DNA of 64,000 bases from Pseudodesulfovibrio profundus (GTDB lineage: Bacteria > Desulfobacterota > Desulfovibrionia > Desulfovibrionales > Desulfovibrionaceae). The stretch is from assembly GCF_900217235.1 (NCBI RefSeq), contig NZ_LT907975.1:2393001-2457000 (forward strand), given 5' to 3'. A model generated the notes under the pieces. That model had not been told where the DNA came from, did no database searches, and saw only the letters and a list, made by a program, of their open reading frames with translations. The translations under genes were made by a program, and so were the position numbers. Shown here in pieces: positions 39,219 through 48,435 of the stretch (position 1 is the stretch's first letter; every line of letters starts with the position of its first letter).

Positions 39219-42200
39219 ATGCAAAGGGCGGCGGCTGAAACCAACAGAAAAGCACATGATCGAGGCTGTGGCGCTTCGATGATTATTCGTACTTGCAGTT
39301 GGGTGCTTCCGCTGCTCGCGGTGCTTCTGTTCGCCACCCCATCCCTTGCTTCTCCTGTCGATTTCATCGGACGCCTGGCCGCGCTGAATAATCGGTCTCT
39401 TGGTTCTGAGGGCGCTGCTCAAGCTGCCAATATGGTGGAAGAGGAGTTCCGCGCTCTGTTTCCCCAGGCAACCATAGGCAGGCAGTCCTTTCATGTGCCG
39501 GTGATCGTTCAGTCCGGGGCCACCCTGACCGTTACGGACACCGACCGCACATTGGAACTCCGCCAGTTGCGATTCAACGCACTGTCTCCCGGAGCCGTTC
39601 CGCCTCCCGGCATTGATGCCCAACTGCTGTATGCGGCCAAGGGGGATGTAGCGGACTTCAACGGCATGGACGTTTCCGGCAATGTGGTCCTCATGGACAT
39701 GGACTCCGGCAAGAACTGGAATAATGCCGCTATGCTCGGAGCACGGGCGTTGATTTTTGTGGGGCGTGGCGGTGACGGCGGTCCTGCCCCGCGATCATTG
39801 TTCGAGTCGAAATTCGAGCCGACCCCCATTGATTTTCCCGTGTTCTGGATGTCCCGTGAGCGGGCCAAGTCCCTCTTTGGTACCGGTTTTCGCGATAAAG
39901 GCCCCCAGCGACTGGCCGATGTCCGGCTGCGTTCGTCGTCGGTCTGGCGCAATGTGTCCGCAGACAATATTTACTGCTTCATCAAAGGAAGCGACCCGGA
40001 ACTTGCCGATCAGGTTGTCATCAACGAGGCGTTCTACGACTCCACCGCCCTTGTGGCCGAGCACTCGCCGGGAGCGGACGAGGCTGTATCCATCGCGACA
40101 CTGATGGAAGTGGCCCGGGAACTGGCCGCCAATCCGCCCAAACGTTCTGTGATGTTGCTGGCCACGGCGGGCAAGGGCAACGCACAGGTGGGAATGCGTG
40201 AGTTCACATGGGCTCTTGCCAGCGAAGGCGAGTCCATCGAGGAGCGCAAGGCCGAGCTGGAGCAGCGGGTGCTGAATGCCGGTCGGGTGCTGGAAATTTT
40301 GCGGCCACGTAACGGGCTGGATACCTCTTTGCTGGATGAAAAGCGGATCAGCCTGATAAAAGGTGCGTTCAAGTCGGTGGTTCGCAATCGCGAAGATGAT
40401 CTGACCAATGAGCTGATGCGGTTGCGCCTCCTTGAGTCCAAATCCACCGGATTGGACGATTCGGCCCGGCAGAAGCGGATACAGGAACTGGCGGCCCGAC
40501 GTATTCAGCTGAAACGATTGAACTGGGTCAGCTCGACCACCACGGATTTCCCGCTTTCCGAAAAGGAAAAGGCGGTGCTCACTGAATTTGTGGGGGATGC
40601 CATCCTCCACCAGACTGCCATCCTGCAGGACGCTACCGGCCAGCTCAAGGACGTGACTTCGGCCCTTGAGCTACGCGATGTCATTGGTGAGCGGGCCATT
40701 GCTGCCCATGTTTCCCTGTATCTTTCCAGTCACGGCAATGGCGTGGGCGGTTTTGACAAAGGCTGGCTGCACGATCTCAAGCCCAACGTCAATCGGACCG
40801 CCTTTTTCCGCCCCATCGACAGTGTGTTCAAGCAGGTCGTCACCACGCTGAAGCCTGAAATCGCCACTCTTTTCAATGATACGCTGCGTCCGGGCAAGCG
40901 GGCGTGGGAGAGCTATCTGCCGGATACGCCTGAGTTGGGGGGGGAACCCATGGCTCTGGCCGGATTCCCGGGATTGACGCTGACCACGGTTCACGATGTT
41001 CGATCGGCCTGGGGTACGCCTTACGACCGTCCCGGCAGGGTGGATTTCGACTTTGTCTCCCGTCAGGCGCAGTTGGTGAAAGAACTGGTCTCGGCCCTGA
41101 CTCATCGTCCCATCGACAATGCAGGGGAGCGAAGCAAAAATTATTTCGTGACTGTGGAAGGACGAGCCAACCTGTTGCGCAAGGGCGAGATTTTCCCTGA
41201 CCGGCCGGGAACATACATGGTAGTCCTCGCCTTCCAGTGGCAGACACTGAACTACGCCATGGTCGATACGGCGGGTACGTTCCGTATTCCCGGGCTGGCA
41301 AACAGGAAGGTCAGCTACCACAAGGCGGTGGTCGAGGCGTTCAAGTTCGATGCTGAGACAGGATTGGCGGAATGGGCCATCGATAAGCCCAAGACCGGCA
41401 AGGAGGCTTACCGAATCAAGCTCAAGCGGCCGGTGCAGGCCACGGACCTGATACTTTTCTCCTGCACCCAGACCACGCTGTTCAACATGCTTGATCCGCG
41501 CACATTCAAGTATCTGTACCGCCCGACGCTCATCGACGGACGGACCGAAGCACCGCCGGTCAGTTACTGGTACAGCCGTCTGGATACCCGCAAATCCTCG
41601 CTTGGGACGCTTTTCCTGGAGCCGGATACGCCCATCAAGCTGACACTGTCCGATACCGTGCTCGACAAGAAGGTGCTTCTGCTCAATGCCGATGCAAAGC
41701 ATCCGCAGGGGCTGGGGTATATTGCCAAGCAATGGCCGGTCATTCCCATGACCGAGTATCGGGCTGCCCGTGATATGTGGTCGCTGCTCAATCCCCGTAT
41801 CGACAACCTTGAGTCCAAGGGCATTGTCAACGATCGTATCAGGAAGCTTCGCCAACTGGGGCGTGACGACCTGGCCGAGGCCGAAGAGTATCGCGAAGCC
41901 CGCCAGTGGGACAAGTTCATGGAGTCCTCCCGCGCCTCACTCGCCAAGGCCAGCCGGGTCTACAACGACGTGGACAAGACACAAAAAGACGTGCTGGTGG
42001 GCGTCCTGTTCTATGTGGCGCTGTTCGTGCCGTTTGCCTACTGCATGGAACGGCTTTTCTTCTCTTTCGTGGATATCAAGAAGCGTATTTCTGCCTTCCT
42101 TGCTTTCCTGGTTGGTATCATTGGTATCGTGTACGTGGTGCATCCCGCCTTTGAGCTGACCTATTCGCCATTAGTGGTCATATTGGCGTTCTTCATTCTG

Positions 42201-44165
42201 GCGCTCTCGCTCCTTGTCTCGTTGATCATCTTCTTCCGATTCGAGCGGGAGATGGTCGATCTGCAGAAGCGGTCCGCCCATGTGAAATTGTCGGGCATCA
42301 GTCCGGCTGCGGCCTTTGGAGCGGCCTTCGTGCTGGGCGTCGGCAACCTCAAGCGGCGGCCGGTGCGCACCTTCCTCACGTTCATGACGCTGGTCATCCT
42401 GACGTTCACCATCATGAACTTCACCACCGTCAAATCGGTTCGACAGGCTGGCTGGGCGCAGTTCAGCGACGAGGCGACCTACACCGGTCGGCTCCTGAAA
42501 TATTTCAACTGGCAGAATGTGCCGGTAGAGGCGCTGGCAACGGTCAAAACCACCTATGAAGGCAAGGGAATCGTTGTTCCCCGCGCCTGGTATGACATCG
42601 GCTTTACCGCCGACAAATCCCGCGCACCGCGTATCCCCATTGCCCGTGGAGATGCCGAGAGTCCGGCACGAGGCATGGTGGGACTGTCGCACCTCGAACC
42701 TGAAGTCTCGGGCCTTGACCGGATTCTGGTCAAAGGTCGCTGGTTCAAGGAAGGGGAGCGTCATGTCATCCTTCTGCCCGAACGTATAGCCGACCAGATA
42801 GGTGCTGATCCTGATGATCCCGAGCGAAATATCGTCAATGTCTGGGGTCTGGACGTCAAACTGGTCGGTGTGTTCAGTGACACCGGTCTGCGCGATAATC
42901 CTGATCTGGACGGCGAGTTGATCACGCCCATCGTGTTCCCCAATCAGGCCGCCACGCAGCTTTCCGAGGTCGAGGCCGAAGCCATCGAAAATGGCGAGGA
43001 TGTGGTTTCCACCCAGTCCAGGTACCAGCATATCCCCGGGTACGAGACGGTCATCATCCCGGCCGAGACCCTACTTACCCTCAAGGCGGGTAAGCTCAAG
43101 GGCATCGCAATCAAACCGCAGGACGGCTTTGCCGAGGTCTCCGGTGAATTGGGAGATCGTTTCGGCATGCTGCTCTTCCGCGGCGGGTCCACGGGAACCT
43201 CACTCTACTACGCTTCCGATGCCGTCAGTTACTCCGGCGTTGCCAATATTTTGATACCACTGGGGATTTCCATCCTGATCGTGCTGAATACCATGATTGG
43301 CTCGGTGTATGAGCGCAAACCTGAAATCGCGGTCTATACTTCGGTCGGACTGGCTCCGCCCCATGTGGCGTTCCTGTTCATTGCCGAGGCCCTGGCCTTT
43401 GCGGTCATTTCCGTGGTTGTGGGTTATCTGCTCGCCCAGGGATCGTCGGCGTTTCTGGCCGGGACTCCCTTGTGGGCAGGCATGACAGCCAACTATTCCT
43501 CTACGGCAGGTGTTGCCGCCATGCTGCTGGTCATTGGCGTGGTGCTCGTATCCGCCATTTATCCGGCCAAGGTCGCGGCCCATATAGCGATTCCCGATGT
43601 GAACAGGTCCTGGACCATGCCCAAGGCCAAAGGCGACGAGCTGGTCGTGGTGCTGCCCTTCCTGATCAAATTGCAGGAAATGGCATCGGCCGGCGGGTTC
43701 CTGCGTGAATACTACATGGCGCACTATGATGTTTCCCACGGCGCATTCTGCACCGACGACATGCAGTGCAACTTCCTTGATCTGGAATCTCAGGAGCTCA
43801 AGACCGGGCTGTTGGCTGGCATCCCGACCGGCAGCTCCATCCCGGATGATCTCTGCTTTTCCATCGACCTGCGGGTCTGGCTCGCTCCGTTTGATTTCGG
43901 GGTGCGGCAAAAGGTCAAGCTCGTGTTCTGCCCATCGGATGTCTACACCGGATTTCGGCAGGTGCGCGTGGTCATCAACCGTGAGGCGGGTGAGGTGAAA
44001 GCATGGGAATCCTTGAACAAGAACTTTCTCAATGATCTTCGCAAGCAGCTTCTGGCGTGGCGTTCTCTTGATGACGACGCCGTGGAGAAATATGCGCTTG
44101 ATCTGAACGCTGAAATGGAACGATCCATGTCTGATGACGGCGACAAAGACGGAGGGGCGGCATGA
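39219..44165 (+). CDS. Giant FtsX permease with degenerate M28-peptidase-like periplasmic domain
   Basis: A 1648-residue protein. A signal segment at ~22-45 is followed by an M28-aminopeptidase-like region at ~48-640: AFYDSTALV at 271-279, GADEA at 285-289, LLATAGKGNAQVG near 315 and a closing FPGLTLTTVHDVRSAWGTP segment. The usual HxDS His is Phe272 and the catalytic GEE is Gly-Lys-Gly (318-320), so it looks catalytically dead. A beta-rich region (~645-860) comes next, then membrane helices from ~926, an FtsX core (TMs at ~1050 and ~1342-1454) with a periplasmic domain between, and a ~190-residue C-terminal domain ending GGAA. The stop overlaps the next ATG (4 bases). The start at 39219 fits the spacing; the signal could also start at ATG 39279. 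Confidence 0.8.
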   Translation: MQRAAAETNRKAHDRGCGASMIIRTCSWVLPLLAVLLFATPSLASPVDFIGRLAALNNRSLGSEGAAQAANMVEEEFRALFPQATIGRQSFHVPVIVQSGATLTVTDTDRTLELRQLRFNALSPGAVPPPGIDAQLLYAAKGDVADFNGMDVSGNVVLMDMDSGKNWNNAAMLGARALIFVGRGGDGGPAPRSLFESKFEPTPIDFPVFWMSRERAKSLFGTGFRDKGPQRLADVRLRSSSVWRNVSADNIYCFIKGSDPELADQVVINEAFYDSTALVAEHSPGADEAVSIATLMEVARELAANPPKRSVMLLATAGKGNAQVGMREFTWALASEGESIEERKAELEQRVLNAGRVLEILRPRNGLDTSLLDEKRISLIKGAFKSVVRNREDDLTNELMRLRLLESKSTGLDDSARQKRIQELAARRIQLKRLNWVSSTTTDFPLSEKEKAVLTEFVGDAILHQTAILQDATGQLKDVTSALELRDVIGERAIAAHVSLYLSSHGNGVGGFDKGWLHDLKPNVNRTAFFRPIDSVFKQVVTTLKPEIATLFNDTLRPGKRAWESYLPDTPELGGEPMALAGFPGLTLTTVHDVRSAWGTPYDRPGRVDFDFVSRQAQLVKELVSALTHRPIDNAGERSKNYFVTVEGRANLLRKGEIFPDRPGTYMVVLAFQWQTLNYAMVDTAGTFRIPGLANRKVSYHKAVVEAFKFDAETGLAEWAIDKPKTGKEAYRIKLKRPVQATDLILFSCTQTTLFNMLDPRTFKYLYRPTLIDGRTEAPPVSYWYSRLDTRKSSLGTLFLEPDTPIKLTLSDTVLDKKVLLLNADAKHPQGLGYIAKQWPVIPMTEYRAARDMWSLLNPRIDNLESKGIVNDRIRKLRQLGRDDLAEAEEYREARQWDKFMESSRASLAKASRVYNDVDKTQKDVLVGVLFYVALFVPFAYCMERLFFSFVDIKKRISAFLAFLVGIIGIVYVVHPAFELTYSPLVVILAFFILALSLLVSLIIFFRFEREMVDLQKRSAHVKLSGISPAAAFGAAFVLGVGNLKRRPVRTFLTFMTLVILTFTIMNFTTVKSVRQAGWAQFSDEATYTGRLLKYFNWQNVPVEALATVKTTYEGKGIVVPRAWYDIGFTADKSRAPRIPIARGDAESPARGMVGLSHLEPEVSGLDRILVKGRWFKEGERHVILLPERIADQIGADPDDPERNIVNVWGLDVKLVGVFSDTGLRDNPDLDGELITPIVFPNQAATQLSEVEAEAIENGEDVVSTQSRYQHIPGYETVIIPAETLLTLKAGKLKGIAIKPQDGFAEVSGELGDRFGMLLFRGGSTGTSLYYASDAVSYSGVANILIPLGISILIVLNTMIGSVYERKPEIAVYTSVGLAPPHVAFLFIAEALAFAVISVVVGYLLAQGSSAFLAGTPLWAGMTANYSSTAGVAAMLLVIGVVLVSAIYPAKVAAHIAIPDVNRSWTMPKAKGDELVVVLPFLIKLQEMASAGGFLREYYMAHYDVSHGAFCTDDMQCNFLDLESQELKTGLLAGIPTGSSIPDDLCFSIDLRVWLAPFDFGVRQKVKLVFCPSDVYTGFRQVRVVINREAGEVKAWESLNKNFLNDLRKQLLAWRSLDDDAVEKYALDLNAEMERSMSDDGDKDGGAA

Positions 44166-46168
44166 ACGGACGACTCCGCCTGAGAGCATTACTGACAGGG
44201 CTTGTGTTGGGCCTGTTCCTGTGCGTGTACACGCCATACAACAACGCGGTGCTGCACAATACCCCCATGGGTGGCGGGCATTTCCCGTTGGCGCCGTTCT
44301 TCATCGTGGCGTGGCTGTTCGTCTTTGATGCGTTGATTTCACGGCTGACGCGCCGTCCGCCTATCTATTCCGGTGTGGAGCTGCTCGTTGTCTGGCTGAT
44401 GATGGTCCTGTTTACGGCCATAAGTTGGGCCGGACTGACCGAGACTTTTTTTGTCAATATCACCGCGCCCGAGCGCTACGCCAAGGATGCCTACCGCTGG
44501 ACCGAAGTCCTCGGCCCTCTGCTTCCGGAGGCGTGGTTTCCGCGCTCGGCAGAGGCGGTCAGTACGTTTTTCCAGGGGATCAAGGGCGGCAGAGACATGG
44601 GCGTCATGGAAGTGCTGTCCGGTATCCACTGGGATGTCTGGCTGCCGGTCCTTTCCATATGGGCGCTGTTCTTCCTCGGTGCCTATTTCGTGATGCTCTG
44701 CCTGATGGTGCTGTTCGGGCGTCAGTGGGTGGTCAACGAACGCGTTCATTTCCCGCTGGTACGTGTACCCATGCTCATGGGTGAAGCGCTGGACCAGAAG
44801 CAGTTCACCTCATGGTGGAGCAACCGGTACCTGCTCATCGGGCTGGTCTTCACCGGATTCCTGCATCTCGTCAACGGGCTTCATTTCTACTATCCGTCGG
44901 TGCCGGAGATGCCCACGCTGATTCTGGCAGGCAGCTATTTCCCGAAGTTCGGGCTGTTCTCCGGCTTCCATAAGCTCAAATTGTATTTCATCCCGGCCTT
45001 TGTCGGGTTCGCCTTCCTGACCACACGGCAGATATCCTTTTCCATGTGGGTGTTCTATCTGCTGGGCGGCCTGCTGTTCGGCGTGCTTTACGTGCTCGGC
45101 TGGCAACTTCCCGAAGCAGCCCTTGGTACGACCCTGGGGCCTGATCTGGCCCGGCCGGAAGGGGCGCAGACAATCGGTTCCTACCTGATCTTCTTCGTTT
45201 TCCTTGTCTGGCTTGCCCGCCATCACCTCAAGGAAACACTGACATGCTTCCTCCGTCCTTCCTGCCGGAGCGGCGAGGGCGAGCACAAAGGGAAGTTCGA
45301 CAAGGTTCCCAGACAATGGGTCACGCCCATCTGGCCGTTGTGGGGCTTGCTCATCGGACTGGTATTCATGTCCGGCTGGTGCTGGTTCTTCGGACTGCCG
45401 CTGGTGGCCTCCCTGTTGTTGCCGCTCATGTTCATGATTTTCATGCTCGTGGTCAGTCGAATCGTCTGTCAGGGCGGACTGCCGTATTTCACCATGACCG
45501 CTGCCCCTTCCGACGCATTGATGGGCATGTTCGGCACATCCTTTTTCGGCTCGGCAGGCATAGCTGCCACCGCAGTCATGCAGAAGGTGCTTTTCCTGGA
45601 TGTGCGTGAAGCCGTGGCCCCGACGCTGTTCCATGGTTCCAAGATTCGGCAGGAAAGTAACCGGCGCAGTCTGGTTCTGGTTGCCATCGGCATATCGCTG
45701 GTGCTGGCGCTGGCCACGGCTTTTGTGACCATGCTCTATCTCGGCCACAAATACGGGCTGCGGGAGCTTGGGCTGGAATGGGCCACGCAGACCGTGCTCG
45801 CCAACTACGAGAACGCCCAGCGACTGGTTGATCAGCCGGTCGGCCCCAATTACTGGACCATAACCTATGCCGGTGCCGGTGCACTGGTCATGGGACTGTT
45901 GATATTTTGCTACTACAAGTTCCCCTGGTGGCCACTGCATCCCCTTGGCTATCTGGTGGCCTACTCCGCTGGAATGAAAATCCTCTGGTTCCCCTTCTTT
46001 CTGGGGTGGCTGTGCAACCATCTGGTGCTCCACTACGGCGGTACCAGCCTGTTCAACCGCGTACGCTATCTCTTTGTCGGGCTGATCCTCGGGGACTTCC
46101 TCATGGGCGGCGTGTATGGATTTATCGGGTTGTTCAGCAGCCAGAGCTACAATGTGTTCCCGCTGTAG
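44162..46168 (+). CDS. Large polytopic membrane protein, DUF6785/DUF6784-like
   Basis: A 668-residue integral membrane protein with about 14-16 hydrophobic segments. The N-terminus (VYTPYNNAVLHNTPMGGGHF, about 22-41) and the repeated wide loops resemble what I recall of the DUF6785/DUF6784 proteins distantly related to OPT transporters. No characterised member is known to me. Its ATG overlaps the stop of the giant FtsX gene (ATGA, 44162-44165), so translation is coupled. A second, similarly sized polytopic protein follows. Probably a channel or transporter partner of the ABC components. Confidence 0.75.
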   Translation: MNGRLRLRALLTGLVLGLFLCVYTPYNNAVLHNTPMGGGHFPLAPFFIVAWLFVFDALISRLTRRPPIYSGVELLVVWLMMVLFTAISWAGLTETFFVNITAPERYAKDAYRWTEVLGPLLPEAWFPRSAEAVSTFFQGIKGGRDMGVMEVLSGIHWDVWLPVLSIWALFFLGAYFVMLCLMVLFGRQWVVNERVHFPLVRVPMLMGEALDQKQFTSWWSNRYLLIGLVFTGFLHLVNGLHFYYPSVPEMPTLILAGSYFPKFGLFSGFHKLKLYFIPAFVGFAFLTTRQISFSMWVFYLLGGLLFGVLYVLGWQLPEAALGTTLGPDLARPEGAQTIGSYLIFFVFLVWLARHHLKETLTCFLRPSCRSGEGEHKGKFDKVPRQWVTPIWPLWGLLIGLVFMSGWCWFFGLPLVASLLLPLMFMIFMLVVSRIVCQGGLPYFTMTAAPSDALMGMFGTSFFGSAGIAATAVMQKVLFLDVREAVAPTLFHGSKIRQESNRRSLVLVAIGISLVLALATAFVTMLYLGHKYGLRELGLEWATQTVLANYENAQRLVDQPVGPNYWTITYAGAGALVMGLLIFCYYKFPWWPLHPLGYLVAYSAGMKILWFPFFLGWLCNHLVLHYGGTSLFNRVRYLFVGLILGDFLMGGVYGFIGLFSSQSYNVFPL

Positions 46169-46182
46169 GGGAGCGGTGTGAT

Positions 46183-46308
46183 ATGCGGAAAGTGATGCAA
46201 GGTGATCGGCAGATGATCGATAATCGATCGAATTGTAGGCAGTTGACGAAAACAGATGGCATGGAAGAACGCACAACCTCTTTCGGCATGTGGATAGTGG
46301 CCGGATAG
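46183..46308 (+). CDS. Possible small protein between the two polytopic genes
   Basis: An open frame of 41 codons (starting MRKVMQGDRQMIDNR, ending SFGMWIVAG) with a good GGGGAG site 9 bases before the ATG. It fills most of the 158-base gap between two coupled membrane-protein genes. It is basic in the first half and hydrophobic only at the very end. Position and ribosome-binding site favour it; length and lack of recognisable family argue for caution. Confidence 0.3.
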   Translation: MRKVMQGDRQMIDNRSNCRQLTKTDGMEERTTSFGMWIVAG

Positions 46309-46326
46309 GGGCGAGGACGACAGACG

Positions 46327-48285
46327 ATGCATGACGATAAGGAACTACAAGAATATAGAGACCTGCTGAAGCCGCCCGAGCATTTCGAGGAAGGGTTCGA
46401 CTGGAAGACCATTGTCGGTGCGATCTTCATCGGCTTCCTGATGATGCCCGGTTCCATGTACCTGCAATTGGTCATCGGACAGGGCATTGGTCCGGCTGCG
46501 CGTTGGGTCACAATCATTCTCTTTGCGGAAATCGCCAAGCGTTCCTACACCCATCTGAAACAACAGGAAATTTTTCTTCTGTACTACATGGCTGGTGCTG
46601 CGTTGGCGTCGCCGTTCCAGGGCTTGCTATGGAACCAGTATATCGTGCAGTCGGACGCGGCCCGCATGCTGGGGCTTACCGAGTTCATTCCGCACTGGAT
46701 CGCTCCTGCCCTTGGTTCCGGCTCCTATCTGGAACGCACGTTCATGCACCGGGACTGGCTCATCCCCATCCTGCTGCTCGTGGGCGCGCAACTGGTGCAA
46801 CGTATCGATCACTTCGGGCTTGGGTATTCCCTGTATCGAATCACTTCGGACGTGGAAAAACTGCCGTTTCCCATGGCGCCTGTGGGCGCACTGGGTACCA
46901 TGGCCCTTGCCGAATCCACCGAGGATCGAAAGACAGGGTGGAAGTGGCGCGTCTTTTCCATAGGGGGTGTCATAGGGTTGGCCTTCGGGTTCTTCTATGT
47001 CCTGCTACCGGCCCTATCCGGGTTGCTCTTTACCGAGCCGATACGACTCATTCCCATACCCTGGATCGAGCTGACACAACATACGGAAGATGTGCTGCCA
47101 GCCGTTGCCACCGGACTCCAGTTCGATCTCGGGCTGGTCTTCATCGGTATGGTCCTGCCGTTCTGGGCGGTCATAGGCGGTCTGCTCGGATTGGTGATCA
47201 CCATCATCGCCAACCCCATCCTCTATGCCGAGGGCATACTGCATCGCTGGCATCCGGGCATGGCAACGGTTGAAACGGTTTTTGCCAACAACTTCGATTT
47301 TTACATGAGCTTCGGTATCGGCCTCGGGTTGGCTATCGGTGCCATCGGTATCTACTATGTTGTCAATTCGTTCCGGTCCAAGGATGGCGAGAAACTCGAC
47401 TTCTCCATCCTGCTCAAGTCGCACAAATCCCGCGGCGACATCAACTTCTGGGTGTCCATAGGCATCTATGTCTTCTCGACGTTGTGCTATATCGCGTTCT
47501 GCGTGTGGCTTGTTCCGGCCTTCCCATGGATATTCTTTGTTATTTACGGGTTCGTGTACACCCCGTTCATCTCGTACGTCACCGCCCGAATGGAAGGTAT
47601 GGCCGGGCAGTTCATCGCGCTACCCATGGTTCGGGAGTTCTCGTTCATCGCCGGTGCCAAGTTCTTTGGATATCAGGGGCTGGAAATCTGGTATGCGCCC
47701 ATCCCCATCCATAACTACGGCGAAGCCACGGTGCAGTTCCGACAGATCGAGCTGACCGGAACCAGCTTGCGCGGCATTATCAAGGCCGAGATCATCGTCT
47801 TCCCCATTGTCATGGTTTCATCGCTCCTTTTCTCCCAGTTCTTGTGGCAACTGGCTCCCATTCCGTCGCCTGAATATCCGTTCGCGCAGGAATTGTGGCA
47901 TCTGCAGGCGCTCAATACCTTGCTGATGCAGACCTCCACTCTGGAAGGCAACTCCCTGTTCTACGAGGCGCTATCCGGGCCGGTGGTCATGTCCGGTGTG
48001 GGGCTTGGGCTGTGCCTGTACGCGGTGCTCAATGTCCTTGGGCTGCCCGTCATGCTGGTCTATGGAGTGGTGCGCGGTCTGGGGCAGTCCACACCCCACG
48101 GCATGATTCTGGAGGTAATCGGGGCGCTGCTCGGTCGATTCTATTTCCTCAAGAAATATGGGGCGCAGTGGCGACACTATGCGCCGGTCCTACTGGCCGG
48201 ATTCTCATGCGGCATGGGGCTGACAGGTATGTTTGCCATGGGCTGCACGCTTATCCTCAAGTCACTTGGACGGTTGGCGTACTGA
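46327..48285 (+). CDS. Second large polytopic membrane protein, OPT-like
   Basis: A 652-residue integral membrane protein with about 14-15 helices, resembling the OPT (oligopeptide transporter)-related group. FDWKTIVGAIFIGFLMMPGSMYLQL near the N-terminus and the conserved-looking stretch YVTARMEGMAGQFIALPMV (about 416-434) stand out. The start has GAGGACGACAG upstream. It is the last gene of the cluster. Its size and fold are like those of the preceding protein, so the two may form a heterodimer or be paralogues. The transported molecule is unknown. Confidence 0.75.
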   Translation: MHDDKELQEYRDLLKPPEHFEEGFDWKTIVGAIFIGFLMMPGSMYLQLVIGQGIGPAARWVTIILFAEIAKRSYTHLKQQEIFLLYYMAGAALASPFQGLLWNQYIVQSDAARMLGLTEFIPHWIAPALGSGSYLERTFMHRDWLIPILLLVGAQLVQRIDHFGLGYSLYRITSDVEKLPFPMAPVGALGTMALAESTEDRKTGWKWRVFSIGGVIGLAFGFFYVLLPALSGLLFTEPIRLIPIPWIELTQHTEDVLPAVATGLQFDLGLVFIGMVLPFWAVIGGLLGLVITIIANPILYAEGILHRWHPGMATVETVFANNFDFYMSFGIGLGLAIGAIGIYYVVNSFRSKDGEKLDFSILLKSHKSRGDINFWVSIGIYVFSTLCYIAFCVWLVPAFPWIFFVIYGFVYTPFISYVTARMEGMAGQFIALPMVREFSFIAGAKFFGYQGLEIWYAPIPIHNYGEATVQFRQIELTGTSLRGIIKAEIIVFPIVMVSSLLFSQFLWQLAPIPSPEYPFAQELWHLQALNTLLMQTSTLEGNSLFYEALSGPVVMSGVGLGLCLYAVLNVLGLPVMLVYGVVRGLGQSTPHGMILEVIGALLGRFYFLKKYGAQWRHYAPVLLAGFSCGMGLTGMFAMGCTLILKSLGRLAY

Positions 48286-48435
48286 TCGCGGGTTCCATTG
48301 CCTTGATCCCAACCGATTCAAAACGCATGCAGTCGATGCGTGGACGTTGTCGTCATTCGTTTTGACGCAATCTTTTCGCTTTCGGAGCAGCCGGGGAGTT
48401 GATACATCCCGTCTTGACAGCAAGGAGATTTTCTC

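Noticed and set aside
44810-46276. 488-codon minus-strand frame opposite the first polytopic gene
   Set aside because: Its His/Gln/Glu-rich composition is the complement of membrane-protein codons, not a real protein.
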